A stretch of DNA of 64,000 nucleotides from Streptomyces flaveus (GTDB lineage: Bacteria; Actinomycetota; Actinomycetes; Streptomycetales; Streptomycetaceae). Below the pieces are notes generated by a model that was not told the origin of the DNA, did not search any database, and saw nothing but the letters and a program-made list of their open reading frames with translations. Shown here piece by piece: positions 17,530 through 26,552 of the stretch (within the stretch, counting starts at the first letter, position 1; each line of letters opens with the position of its first letter). Both the position numbers and the translations under genes were made by a program. The DNA lies in contig NZ_BMPQ01000030.1 of assembly GCF_014647675.1 (NCBI RefSeq), positions 1 through 64,000 of the forward strand, in the 5' to 3' direction.

Positions 17530-19578
17530 ATGACCCAATCCATCCATCCGTCCCGGCGCACCGTCGTCACGGCACTCGGCGCCGTCGGCCTCGTCGCCCT
17601 GCCCGCCTGGCCGGAGACGGCGCGAGCCGCGGACGGTACGGCGGCGGTCGCCGCGGACGGCCCGGTGCTCGACACCCACCCGGCCACCGAGCCCTCCGGC
17701 ACCCATGTGCGTGATGTCGGTGGCACCAACGTCGTCTTCCAGTACGGGGCGGTGCTCCCCGCCTTCGACGGCTGGTGCACCCATGAGCCCACCCGTGAGT
17801 ACCTGTCCCTGGACAGGAAGTGGCGCTTCCGCTTCGATCCCGCCGATCAGGGGCGAGGTCAGGGCTGGCAGTCCCCGGACCTCGACGACAAGGCGTGGGG
17901 CCTCATCGACGTCCCGGCGGCCTGGGACCTGCTGAACACTCCCGGGTTCGGCTCGGAGGCCACTCCCTTCGGCAAGGGCACCGCGTTCAGCGACGGCTAC
18001 GCCTGGTACCGCACCACCGTCGACGTACCCGCGTCCTGGCGCGCCCGGCACGTACGCATCGCATTCCTGGCCGTCGGCTACAGCGCCGAGGTCTGGCTCG
18101 ACGGCGTGCATCTCGGTAAGCACGAAGGCGCCAACTCCCCCTTCGCGCTTCCGCTGGCGGGGGCTCTCCGGCCGGGCGCGCGCCAGACGCTCGCCGTGCG
18201 GGTCTTCCGCCGGGCGAGCTACACCGACTACACGGCCGCTACTCCGCAGCCGGTCACCGACGACCACGAGATCCCGTACAAGCCCGTCGACTACTGGCCC
18301 TACGCGGGCCTGACCCGGTCGGCCTGGATCGAGGCGGTCCCGCAGGTCACCATCGCCAAACTGCTCGTGTCCGGCGCGAACGGGCGCCTTGAGGCACGCG
18401 CGGTCGTCGAGAACCACGGGACCTCCGACTTCGACGGCCGGCTCACGCTGGATCCCGGCCGGGGGAGCGGCGGTCGGTCCACCGTGGTCGCGGCCCGGAT
18501 CGCGGCCCGATCGGCAGGCGTCGTACGCGTATCGGTCCCCGTACCCCACGCCCCCCGATGGAGCCCGGCCTCGCCGCACACGCTCACCGCCCGCGCCACC
18601 CTGACCACCGGGAGGCCCTCGAGCCCGCGGGTGGACACCCTGTCCACCGTGTACGGCGTACGTGAACTGACCGTCGGCGACGCTCAGTTGCGGTTGAACG
18701 ACAAGCCTCTGTTCCTCAAGGGCCTCAACTGGCACGAGGAGACGGCCGCGCACGGCAGGGCGATGACGCCGGCCGAGTACGACCGGGAACTGGGCCACAT
18801 CACGGAACTGGGCGTCAACCTCATCCGCAACTGCGTCTACAACCGCCACCCGTACGTCTACGACTGGGCGGACGAGCACGGCGTCATGGTGATGGACGAC
18901 ATCGACACCATGTGGCTCAACACCGCCCAGGAAAAACTGCAGACCGAGCGCTACGGCCTCGCCCGCGCACAGGCCCTGACGATGGCGTGGAACCAGCACA
19001 ACCACCCTTCGGTGATCCTCTGGGGGCTGCAGAACGAGTCGGAGATCGACGCCGACGGCGCTCCGGTCTACCGGGCCTGGCTCGCCGACCTCAAGGCGGC
19101 CGTGAAGGCGGTCGACCTCACCGCCCGCCCCGTGACCTGGGCCTCCAGCACCAGCAACGACCCCGCCTTCGACCTCGCCGACGTGATCGGGTTCAACGAG
19201 TACTTCGGCTACTTCTACGGCAAGGACTCCGACCTCGGCCCCACGCTGGACGCGGTGCACGAGAAGTATCCCGACAAGCCGATCCTGATCACCGAGAACG
19301 GCACCTGGTCCCTGGCGGGCGATCACGGCCCCGACACCACGGAGGGTACGGAGGAGTGGCAGGCGGCCCGCTTCACCGCCCACTGGACGCAGGTGGCCGC
19401 GCGCAGCGAGTTCGTCGCCGGTTTCACCTACTGGGTCCTCAAGGACTACAAGCAGCGCGCCGGGTACAACCAGGCCTACAACGGCATTTCCGTCATGGGC
19501 CTGCTCACCTTCGCGGAGGAGCGACCCAAGCTCGTCTACGACGTGTTCCGGAAGGCCGTCAATCCCAGGGGCAGGTGA
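17530..19578 (+). CDS. Secreted glycoside hydrolase family 2 (beta-galactosidase/glucuronidase-like)
   Basis: A 682-residue enzyme with a twin-arginine signal (SRRTVVTALGAVGLVALPAW, cleavage near ARAAD), then the GH2 jelly-roll domain, immunoglobulin-like domain and TIM barrel. The acid/base is E503 in LWGLQNESEI and the nucleophile E589 in ILITENGTW; DYWPYAGLTR is the usual GH2 signature area. The ATG at 17530 with GAGGAG upstream is chosen over an open TTG at 17458. Its place beside galactonate-pathway genes favours a beta-galactosidase, but glucuronidase or mannosidase activity cannot be excluded. A strong hairpin follows the stop. Confidence 0.88.
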   Translation: MTQSIHPSRRTVVTALGAVGLVALPAWPETARAADGTAAVAADGPVLDTHPATEPSGTHVRDVGGTNVVFQYGAVLPAFDGWCTHEPTREYLSLDRKWRFRFDPADQGRGQGWQSPDLDDKAWGLIDVPAAWDLLNTPGFGSEATPFGKGTAFSDGYAWYRTTVDVPASWRARHVRIAFLAVGYSAEVWLDGVHLGKHEGANSPFALPLAGALRPGARQTLAVRVFRRASYTDYTAATPQPVTDDHEIPYKPVDYWPYAGLTRSAWIEAVPQVTIAKLLVSGANGRLEARAVVENHGTSDFDGRLTLDPGRGSGGRSTVVAARIAARSAGVVRVSVPVPHAPRWSPASPHTLTARATLTTGRPSSPRVDTLSTVYGVRELTVGDAQLRLNDKPLFLKGLNWHEETAAHGRAMTPAEYDRELGHITELGVNLIRNCVYNRHPYVYDWADEHGVMVMDDIDTMWLNTAQEKLQTERYGLARAQALTMAWNQHNHPSVILWGLQNESEIDADGAPVYRAWLADLKAAVKAVDLTARPVTWASSTSNDPAFDLADVIGFNEYFGYFYGKDSDLGPTLDAVHEKYPDKPILITENGTWSLAGDHGPDTTEGTEEWQAARFTAHWTQVAARSEFVAGFTYWVLKDYKQRAGYNQAYNGISVMGLLTFAEERPKLVYDVFRKAVNPRGR

Positions 19579-19585
19579 TGACGAA

Positions 19586-19612
19586 GGGGGAGGGGCAGTC
19601 TGCCCCTCCCCC
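19586..19612. terminator. Bidirectional hairpin terminator
   Basis: GGGGGAGGGGCA-GTC-TGCCCCTCCCCC is a perfect 12-bp stem with a 3-base loop, followed by TCTTTC on the plus strand. It sits between two converging units, the GH2 gene and the CUT1 importer, and can stop both. Confidence 0.8.
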
Positions 19613-19623
19613 TCTTTCAGCTC

Positions 19624-20556
19624 TCAGCCCTTGACGCTGCCCTGCGTCAGACCGGAACGCCAGAAGCGCTGCAGGACGAGCATCGCCGCGGCCAGCGGGA
19701 GGATCGAGAGGAACGCTCCGCCGATCGTGAGCTGGTAGAGCTCGGGAGTGCGGTCGGCCGCCGACTGCCAGGTCGTCAGGCCCAGGGTGATCGGGTACTT
19801 CCGGTCGTCGGAGAGCATGACCAGCGGCAGGAAGTAGTTGTTCCAGATGCCGACGAACTGGAAGAGGAAGACGGTCACCAGCGCGGGCGTCATCGTGCGC
19901 AGCACGAGGGTGCCGAAGATCCGCCACTCGCCGGCGCCGTCGACGCGGGCCGCCTCCAGCATCTCGACGGGCACCGCGGCCTCGGCGTAGATGCGGCACA
20001 GGTACACCCCGAACGGGCTGACCATGCTGGGGATCAGTACGGCCCAATAGGTGTTGGCCAGGCCCACCTCGCTGAACAGCAGGTACAAGGGGAGCGCGAG
20101 TGCGGTGCTGGGCAGCAGCACACCGGCGAGCACGGCCTTGAAGACCGTCTCGCGCCCGCGGAAGCGGTACACGGCGAGGGCGTACCCGGCGGCGCACGCG
20201 AGCAGGGTCGCCAGCGCGCCGCCGATACCCGCGTACAGGAGGCTGTTCCAGGTCCAGTTCCAGAACACGCCGTCGTCGTAGGAGAAGACCTGCGACAGGT
20301 TGTGCAGCCACTGAGGGTCGGAGAACCACAGTCCGAAGCTGCCGAAGAGGTCGGCGCTGCTCTTGGTGGAGGCCACCAGCAGCCAGTAGACGGGCAGCAG
20401 GAAGTAGAGCGCCGCGACGGTCAGCAGTGCGACGAGCAGGATCCGCGAGGGCTCCACGCCACGGCGCGGCCTGCCGTCACGGCGTTCTCCGGCGGCCCGT
20501 GGAGTCCGGGCGGAGGCGCCCGTCGGCTTCTTGACGGGGGGTGTGGACACGCTCAC
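19624..20556 (-). CDS. Sugar ABC transporter permease (MalG type)
   Basis: A 310-residue CUT1 permease with a basic, Pro-rich cytoplasmic N-terminus and six membrane helices. The EAA loop is VEMLEAARVDGAGEWRIF and the end is GLTQGSVKG. The frame is open far upstream through the neighbouring genes, but the GTG at 20556 overlaps the preceding stop (GTGA) and starts a normal protein. It completes the importer with the two upstream genes. No ATPase gene is present in this operon. Confidence 0.9.
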   Translation of the reverse strand: MSVSTPPVKKPTGASARTPRAAGERRDGRPRRGVEPSRILLVALLTVAALYFLLPVYWLLVASTKSSADLFGSFGLWFSDPQWLHNLSQVFSYDDGVFWNWTWNSLLYAGIGGALATLLACAAGYALAVYRFRGRETVFKAVLAGVLLPSTALALPLYLLFSEVGLANTYWAVLIPSMVSPFGVYLCRIYAEAAVPVEMLEAARVDGAGEWRIFGTLVLRTMTPALVTVFLFQFVGIWNNYFLPLVMLSDDRKYPITLGLTTWQSAADRTPELYQLTIGGAFLSILPLAAAMLVLQRFWRSGLTQGSVKG

Positions 20557-21509
20557 CGTGCATCCCTTCCTTTCCTGCGGTTCACCAGGCTGAGGAAGCC
20601 GAAGGACAGCACGCTCGCGACGAGGGCGAGGATCACCGACTCGGCCGCGGCGAGGTAGATGTTGTTGTTGGCGAACGCCTCGTTGTAGGCGCTCAGATTC
20701 GGTGTGTACGAACTGGTGACCGTCGAGGTCAGCGGCTTGATGACCAGTGGCTCGGCGAACAGTTGCAGCGTGCCGATGATGGAGAAGACACCGGTGAGGA
20801 CGAGGGCGGGCCGGGCCAGCGGGAGCTTGATCCGGAGCGCCGTCTGCCAGGCACTGGCTCCGTCGATGCGCGCGGCCTCGTGGAGCTCCTGCGGGATCGC
20901 CTTGAGCTGGGCGACGATCACCAGCATGTTGTAGCCGGCGAACTCCCAGATCACGATGTTGGCGATGGACCACAGCACGCTGTCGTAGCCGAGGAAGTCG
21001 GGTGCGAGCCCGATCCTGCCGAGCAGGTCGACGATCGGGCTCACGCCCGGCACGTACAGGAAGCCCCACAGGATCGAGGCGATGACGCCGGGGACGCCGT
21101 ACGGCAGGAAGTAGGCGGCGCGCAGGACGCCCGCCCAGCGGTGGGAGAGCGTGTCGAGTGCCAGTGCCAGCGCGGTGGCCAGCAGCAGCATCACCGGGAT
21201 CTGCACGATGCCGAAGAGCAGCACCCGCGCGAAGCTCTCCAGGAAGGCCGACTGCTGCAGGGCGAGGGAGTAGTTGTCCAGACCGGCGAAGCCGACGGTG
21301 GCCGGACCCAGGCCCAGCGAACCGGAGCGGACCGGCTTGAGCAGGCTCTGGTAGACGGCGTAGCCGAGCGGAAGGACGAAGGTGAACAGGAAGAGGGCGA
21401 CGAAGGGGAGGACGAATCCCCAGGCCGCCCGGTCCGGGCGGGCGGACCGCCGGCCGCCCGGTGTCGGCTTCTCCGTCCGGTTCTTCGTCCGGCTGATCGC
21501 GGTGCTCAT
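20553..21509 (-). CDS. Sugar ABC transporter permease (MalF type)
   Basis: A 318-residue permease with six predicted helices and an EAA loop QELHEAARIDGASAWQTAL. The ATG at 21509 shares its A with the TGA of the binding-protein gene, so the start is coupled; the longer upstream frame is a shadow. It forms a heterodimer with the next permease. Context with galactonate enzymes and a secreted GH2 enzyme suggests galactose or a galactoside as cargo. Confidence 0.9.
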   Translation of the reverse strand: MSTAISRTKNRTEKPTPGGRRSARPDRAAWGFVLPFVALFLFTFVLPLGYAVYQSLLKPVRSGSLGLGPATVGFAGLDNYSLALQQSAFLESFARVLLFGIVQIPVMLLLATALALALDTLSHRWAGVLRAAYFLPYGVPGVIASILWGFLYVPGVSPIVDLLGRIGLAPDFLGYDSVLWSIANIVIWEFAGYNMLVIVAQLKAIPQELHEAARIDGASAWQTALRIKLPLARPALVLTGVFSIIGTLQLFAEPLVIKPLTSTVTSSYTPNLSAYNEAFANNNIYLAAAESVILALVASVLSFGFLSLVNRRKGRDAR

Positions 21510-22858
21510 CACGCGCTCCTCGCCTTGAGGCCCTTGGCCAGCAGGTTGTCCACGGTGCTTTTCTGGGCGTCGGCCAGCGAGGAGGCGAGCGTGCCGTCCC
21601 CGGCCATGGCGGCGCCGAAGGCGTCCCCGAGCTGGGCGAAGTCGGCGTCCGTGGTGGGGGACCACTTCCAGGAGGTGTCGATGGCCCGGTCGGACGCGGT
21701 GAACACGTCGTTGTACCGCTGTCCGCCGAAGAACGGGTCGGGCTTGTCGAGTGCCGAGCCGCGGAAGATGCCGGTGGCGGCGGGCCAGCCGTAGCCGACC
21801 GAGATGTTGAGGTCGACGGCCTTGGGGTCGGTGTTGACCCAGTGCGCGAACTGCAGCGCCTCACGCGGGTGGCGACTGCCCTGGAGGACGGCGGTGGACG
21901 ATCCGCCCCAGTTGGCGGAGGCGTTCTCTCCCCGAGTCCACTGCGGCAGGGGAGCGACCCGCCACTTCCCCTTGGTGCCCGGTGCGTTGCCGCGCAGCAG
22001 GGCATCGCCCCACTGCGGCCCGACCCAGGCGGCGATCTGTCCGGTCTGGACCTGCCGGTACCAGGCGCTGGACATGTCGGGCCCGATGAACACGAGGTCG
22101 TCGCGGACCATCTTCGCCCAGTAGTCGGCCACCTCACGCGAGAAGTCGTCGTCCATGGCGACGACCCAGGTGTCGCCCTGGGTACGTATCCACCGCGCGC
22201 CACGCTGCCAGCACATCGCGGCGAACCAGGGTGGCTGGTTGGGCGCGAACGTGCACAGCCGGGCGCCGCCGCCGCGGGCCTTGACCACGCGGGCGGCCTG
22301 CTCGAACTCGGCCCACGTGGCGGGCGTTTCGATGCCCCACTTCTCGAAGAGGTCCTTGCGGTAGAAGAGCCCCATCGGGCCCGACGCCTGCGGGATCGTA
22401 CGGACCCGCCCACCGAAGACGCCCTGATTCCACTGCCACGGCACATAGCTGTCACGCAGCTCGTCGGCACCGTACGCGCTCAGGTCCGTCAGGCCGTTGA
22501 CCAGCATGAAGCCGGGAAGCTCGTGATACTCGACCTGCGCCAGGTCCGGCGGGTTCCCGGCCGTCAGCGAGGCGTGCATCTTCTGGTAGCCGCCCTGGAC
22601 GTTGGCGGGGATGTTCTGCAACTCGACGTGGATGTCGGGATGCGTCCGGTTCCACAGATCGACCGTCTTCTGCATCGGCACCCACGTCCAGAAGACGAGT
22701 CGTACCTTCTGGCCAGGGCGGGTGGGTTCCTGCCGGGTCGTGCGGGCGGCTCCGACGGTCTGACCGCAGGCGGTCAGGGCGGGGGCGCCGGTGAGCGCCG
22801 CTGCCGCCCCCGCGCCCCACCGGAGCACAGACCTCCGCGAGGGTGGTGAGGTATTCAT
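21509..22858 (-). CDS. ABC transporter sugar-binding lipoprotein (Tat type)
   Basis: A 449-residue family-1 solute-binding protein. The signal has a twin-arginine motif (SRRSVLRWGAGAAAALTG) and a lipobox LTAC, so it is probably folded in the cytoplasm, exported by Tat and lipid-anchored. MHASLTAGNPPDLAQVEYHE and GLFYRKDLFEKWGI are typical of the family. It heads the importer operon and diverges from the sugar dehydrogenase gene across 300 bp containing an ATTCAT-type element. Confidence 0.9.
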   Translation of the reverse strand: MNTSPPSRRSVLRWGAGAAAALTGAPALTACGQTVGAARTTRQEPTRPGQKVRLVFWTWVPMQKTVDLWNRTHPDIHVELQNIPANVQGGYQKMHASLTAGNPPDLAQVEYHELPGFMLVNGLTDLSAYGADELRDSYVPWQWNQGVFGGRVRTIPQASGPMGLFYRKDLFEKWGIETPATWAEFEQAARVVKARGGGARLCTFAPNQPPWFAAMCWQRGARWIRTQGDTWVVAMDDDFSREVADYWAKMVRDDLVFIGPDMSSAWYRQVQTGQIAAWVGPQWGDALLRGNAPGTKGKWRVAPLPQWTRGENASANWGGSSTAVLQGSRHPREALQFAHWVNTDPKAVDLNISVGYGWPAATGIFRGSALDKPDPFFGGQRYNDVFTASDRAIDTSWKWSPTTDADFAQLGDAFGAAMAGDGTLASSLADAQKSTVDNLLAKGLKARSA

Positions 22859-23100
22859 GTACGTCCCTTGTGTCCTTTTGCGTGCGGTTCGATCGGTTGT
22901 CCACGGCTCGATCGGTACGGCTGCTCCGGCTGCCGGTGGCGTGACGCGGTCGGCGGTGGCCGGACAGGTCGCGGTCGGAGGGTGCGACGTCGCAGGCGAT
23001 GTCGGCCGGGCGCAGGCGCCGCCGGGCGTCGGCCGCTACCGCAGCTGCCTGTTGTGTGCCGGTCAGTCTCGGAGCGTCGCCGCCACCTCGTCAAGATATA

Positions 23101-23116
23101 TTCATAATTAATTGAA
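23101..23116. promoter_or_regulatory. AT-rich inverted repeat before the sugar dehydrogenase gene
   Basis: TTCATAATTAATTGAA has 4-bp arms TTCA/TGAA and resembles the ATTCAT-N5-ATGAAT site at 17436. It lies in the 300-bp divergent region between the importer and the galactonate genes, 41 bp before the dehydrogenase start. Arm spacing is one base longer than in the first site, so the match is suggestive only. The rest of the gap shows no clear element. Confidence 0.45.
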
Positions 23117-23157
23117 ACAGCTATGGTGGTGCAGTCGGCAGAGGGGAGACACACGCG

Positions 23158-23919
23158 ATGACGGAGTGCCACAGGATGGCGGAGCGGGTGGCGGTGATCA
23201 CCGGCGCCGCACACGGAATCGGCGCGGCCACGGCTCGCAGACTCGCGGCCGAGGGCGCGACCGTCGTGGTCACGGACGTGGACGACACCGCGGGCAAGGC
23301 GCTCGCCGCAGACATCGAGGGCAGCGGAGGGCGCGCGGAGTACGTACGTTGCGACGTGACCTCGGCCGCCGACTGGGAGAACCTGGCCCACCACGTCCAC
23401 GAGCGTCACGGGCGGCTGGACGTGCTGCACAGCAACGCCTTCGCTCAGCTGAACAAGCCCGCCCACGAGCTGAGCGAGGCCGAGTGGGACGGCCAGATGG
23501 CCGTGCTGCTCAAGCCGGCCTGGCGGGCGATGAAGACGTTCGCGGCCATGCTGCGCGAGGCCTCGGGGTCCGTCGTGCTCACCTCCTCGGTGCACGCGGT
23601 CATCGGCCTGCCGGGCCATGCCGCCTACGCCGCGGCGAAGGGTGCGCTGTGCGCGCTGGGGCGGCAGTTGGCCGTCGAGTACGGGCCGGACATCCGGGTC
23701 AACACGGTGCTGCCCGGTCCCATCCTCACCGCCGCGTGGGAGGGGATCCCGGAGCCCGACCGGGCGCGCAGCGTGGCGGCCACGGCGGCCAAGCGGTTCG
23801 GGCAGCCGGAGGAGGTGGCCGCCGCCGTAGCCTTCCTCGCATCGGCGGACGCCTCCTATGTGACCGGAGCCAGCCTGGTGGTCGATGGAGGATGGAGCGT
23901 CATGAAGGAGTCCTCGTGA
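23158..23919 (+). CDS. SDR-family dehydrogenase, probably a sugar 1-dehydrogenase
   Basis: A 253-residue classical short-chain dehydrogenase. The cofactor motif is VITGAAHGIGAATARRLAAE, the catalytic Ser region is VVLTSSVHAVIG, and Tyr/Lys occur in YAAAK; the tail is SYVTGASLVVDGGW. The ATG at 23158 has GGGGAG about 10 bases upstream. It precedes a GntR regulator, galactonate dehydratase, aldolase and kinase, so oxidation of D-galactose (or a related aldose) to its lactone is the likely role. This is inferred from context, as SDR substrates cannot be read from sequence. Confidence 0.88.
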   Translation: MTECHRMAERVAVITGAAHGIGAATARRLAAEGATVVVTDVDDTAGKALAADIEGSGGRAEYVRCDVTSAADWENLAHHVHERHGRLDVLHSNAFAQLNKPAHELSEAEWDGQMAVLLKPAWRAMKTFAAMLREASGSVVLTSSVHAVIGLPGHAAYAAAKGALCALGRQLAVEYGPDIRVNTVLPGPILTAAWEGIPEPDRARSVAATAAKRFGQPEEVAAAVAFLASADASYVTGASLVVDGGWSVMKESS

Positions 23920-23986
23920 GCGGCGCTCATCGTGCGGTGGGCCGTGCGCGGCCTCCGCGAACAGGACCAGAGCGGAAACGGAGAAC

Positions 23987-24742
23987 GTGGTGACCCATCC
24001 CGGTAGGGGGCTGCACGGCCAGGCGGTGGAGGAGCTGGGCCGGCGCATCATCCGCGGCGACTACCCCCCGGGCTCCGTGGTGGACCCGATCAAGTTCGAG
24101 ACGGAGCTCGGTGTCAGCAAGACCGTGGTGCGCGAGGCGATGCGGGTGCTGGCGTCCAAGGGCCTGCTCGAGTCGAAGCAGAAGCGCGGTACGACCATCC
24201 GGCCCCGCGCCGACTGGAACCTGCTCGACAGCGATCTGCTGCGCTGGCAGGGCAGCAGCGCTCCCACCGACGCCTTCCTGGAAGATCTCGCCGAGGTCCG
24301 CGCGATAGTCGAGCCCGCCGGCGCCCGGCTGGCCGCGACCCGCCGCACCGCGTCCGACCTGGACGCGATGCGCCACGCGCTCGAGGCGATGGCGGCGGCG
24401 GGGACGGACGCCGACGCGATGGTCGAGGCGGACCTGGCCTTCCACCGCGCCCTGCTGGACGCCGCCCACAACGAACTGCTGAGCCGCATGGAGGTCGTCA
24501 TCGAGGCCGGTCTGCGCGTTCGCGACCGGATCGTGCACGGCGCCCGGCACTTCTCCGACTCCATACCCGTGCACCAGGAACTGCTGGACGCGGTCGAAGC
24601 GGGTGATCCGGACGCCGCCGTGGCCGCTGTCGAGTCGCTCCTGGCGCAGGCCTCCGAGGACCTGGCGGCCGTACGGGCGGGGGATGACGAGGGAGACGGG
24701 GACGAAGTCGCGACCGACACGCTGCCGAAGGAAGCCCCTTGA
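23987..24742 (+). CDS. GntR-family regulator (FadR subfamily)
   Basis: A 251-residue regulator with an N-terminal winged helix (FETELGVSKTVVREAMRVLA, then GTTIRP) and a C-terminal all-helical FCD domain, which binds metal-coordinated acid ligands (AFLEDLAEVRAIVEPAGARL; DLAFHRALLDAAHN; HQELLDAV). The N-terminal sequence resembles DgoR-type regulators of galactonate use. Start is GTG at 23987 or 23990. Its stop overlaps the TTG start of dgoD (TTGA). It probably represses the surrounding module, with a sugar acid or keto-deoxy sugar as inducer, through the ATTCAT-type sites. Confidence 0.9.
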   Translation: MVTHPGRGLHGQAVEELGRRIIRGDYPPGSVVDPIKFETELGVSKTVVREAMRVLASKGLLESKQKRGTTIRPRADWNLLDSDLLRWQGSSAPTDAFLEDLAEVRAIVEPAGARLAATRRTASDLDAMRHALEAMAAAGTDADAMVEADLAFHRALLDAAHNELLSRMEVVIEAGLRVRDRIVHGARHFSDSIPVHQELLDAVEAGDPDAAVAAVESLLAQASEDLAAVRAGDDEGDGDEVATDTLPKEAP

Positions 24743-25884
24743 AAATAACCGGACTTGAGACATTCCTGGTGGCCCCGCGCTGGCTGTTCCTGCGCATCGC
24801 CACCGACGAGGGCGTCACCGGCTGGGGCGAGCCCGTCGTCGAGGGCCGCGCCGAGACCGTACGCGCCGCGGTCCACGAGCTGGCCGACTACCTCGTCGGC
24901 CGGGACCCGCTGCGCATCGAGGACCACTGGCAGGTACTCACCAAGGGCGGCTTCTACCGTGGCGGCCCCATCCTCTCCAGCGCCGTCGCCGGCATCGACC
25001 AGGCACTGTGGGACATCGCAGGCAAGACCTACGGCGTCCCGGTGCACCGCCTCCTCGGCGGCCCGGTACGCGACCGCGTGCGGATGTACGCCTGGATCGG
25101 CGGGGACCGGCCGAGCGACGTGGCGGAGCTGGCCGAGGAACAGATGAAGGCGGGCTTCACCGCGGTGAAGATGAACGCCTCGGCCGAACTCGCCCCGATC
25201 GACACCCCGGCACGCACCGCCGAGGTCGTCGCACGCGTCGCGGCCGTCCGCGAAGTGCTCGGTGACGAGCGGGACATCGCCGTCGACTTCCACGGCCGGG
25301 CCTCCACCGCCATGTCGCGCCGTCTGCTGCCCCTGCTGGAACCGCTGCACCCGCTGTTCGTCGAGGAGCCCGTCGCGCCGGAACACTCGGGCAACCTGCG
25401 CAGCCTCGTGGAGTCCACGAACATTCCCCTCGCCACCGGCGAACGCCTCTACTCCCGCTGGGACTTCCGCGAGGTACTGGCCAGCGGCATCGCCGTCGCC
25501 CAGCCCGACCTGTCGCACGCAGGCGGCATCTCCGAGGTCCGCCGCATCGCGGCCATGGCCGAGACGTACGACGTCGCCATGGCCCCCCACTGCCCGCTCG
25601 GCCCGATCGCCCTGGCCGCCAGCCTGCAGATCGCCTTCTCCGTGCCGAACTTCCTCATCCAGGAACAGAGCATGGGCATCCACTACAACCAGCAGGCCGA
25701 CCTGCTGGAGTACGTGATGGACCCCGAACCCTTCCGATTCCAGGACGGATACGCCGTCGCCTCCTCCCGACCGGGTCTCGGCGTCGAGATCGACGAGAAG
25801 GCCGTACGCCACGCCGCCGAGACCGGACACCGCTGGCGCAACCCCGTATGGCGCGGCTTCGACGGGGCGTTCACCGAATGGTGA
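24739..25884 (+). CDS. dgoD: D-galactonate dehydratase (enolase superfamily)
   Basis: A 381-residue enzyme converting D-galactonate to 2-keto-3-deoxy-galactonate. Metal-ligand and catalytic regions match DgoD well: AVDFHGRAS, LFVEEPVAPE, GERLYSRWDF, QPDLSHAGGISEV and the catalytic His in APHCPLGPIALA. The distal signatures IQEQSMGIHYN and GLGVEIDEKAV also match. The start is TTG (KITGLETFLV follows), coupled to the GntR stop. The strong motif agreement makes this the anchor for reading the cluster as a galactonate pathway. Confidence 0.93.
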   Translation: MKITGLETFLVAPRWLFLRIATDEGVTGWGEPVVEGRAETVRAAVHELADYLVGRDPLRIEDHWQVLTKGGFYRGGPILSSAVAGIDQALWDIAGKTYGVPVHRLLGGPVRDRVRMYAWIGGDRPSDVAELAEEQMKAGFTAVKMNASAELAPIDTPARTAEVVARVAAVREVLGDERDIAVDFHGRASTAMSRRLLPLLEPLHPLFVEEPVAPEHSGNLRSLVESTNIPLATGERLYSRWDFREVLASGIAVAQPDLSHAGGISEVRRIAAMAETYDVAMAPHCPLGPIALAASLQIAFSVPNFLIQEQSMGIHYNQQADLLEYVMDPEPFRFQDGYAVASSRPGLGVEIDEKAVRHAAETGHRWRNPVWRGFDGAFTEW

Positions 25885-25931
25885 GTCACCGTCAGGCCCT
25901 CGCACCCCACGCCCAAGGAGAGCCCGCTCCC

Positions 25932-26552
25932 ATGAACCTGGTGGAATCACTCCGAGCCCACCGCCTGTTGGCGATCGTGCGCGGCAAGGACCCCGCCGCG
26001 GCACTGCGCACCGTACGCACCCTTGCCGAGGAGGGCATCGCGGCCGTCGAGGTCTCGCTGACCACCGTCGACGCCCTGACCGTCATCCGGCAGGCACGCA
26101 CCGAACTCGGCCCCGACGCACTCCTCGGCGCCGGAACCGTGCGCTCGGCCGCGGACGCCGCCCGCGCCGTGGACGCCGGCGCCTCCTACCTCGTCACCCC
26201 CGCACTGGTCGACGGACTGGAGCCCTACGGCGTACCCGTGCTGATGGGCGCCCTGACACCGAGCGAGATCGAACTCGCCCTCGCACGGGGCGCCGACGCG
26301 ATCAAACTCTTCCCCGGCTCCCTCGGCGGACCCGGCTATCTGCGGGCCCTGCGCGACCCGTTCCCCGACGTGCCCTTCGTACCCGTCGGCGGAGTGGACG
26401 CACAGGCCGCCCGCGACTACCTGGACCGTGGAGCCCTCGCCGTCGGCGTCGGCTCACCCCTCGTCGGGGACGCGGCCGACGGCGGCGACCTGGACCAACT
26501 CCGCGCCCGCGCGGCCGAGTTCCGTAAGGTAGCCGCAGGGGAGACGCCGTGA
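25932..26552 (+). CDS. 2-keto-3-deoxy-6-phosphogalactonate aldolase (KDPG aldolase family)
   Basis: A 206-residue class I aldolase of the KDPG/KDPGal family, cleaving the phosphorylated keto-deoxy acid to pyruvate and glyceraldehyde 3-phosphate. The family glutamate is in AVEVSLTT and the Schiff-base lysine in AIKLFPGS; VGGVDAQAARDYLD is the phosphate-binding end. The frame is open further upstream, but ATG 25932 with AAGGAGA 11 bases before it starts the normal protein. The following kinase start overlaps the stop (GTGA). KDPG and KDPGal enzymes cannot be separated by eye. Confidence 0.9.
   Translation: MNLVESLRAHRLLAIVRGKDPAAALRTVRTLAEEGIAAVEVSLTTVDALTVIRQARTELGPDALLGAGTVRSAADAARAVDAGASYLVTPALVDGLEPYGVPVLMGALTPSEIELALARGADAIKLFPGSLGGPGYLRALRDPFPDVPFVPVGGVDAQAARDYLDRGALAVGVGSPLVGDAADGGDLDQLRARAAEFRKVAAGETP

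Noticed and set aside
22855..24051. Minus-strand frame opposite the sugar dehydrogenase
   Set aside because: Antisense shadow; the plus-strand SDR and GntR motifs are unambiguous.
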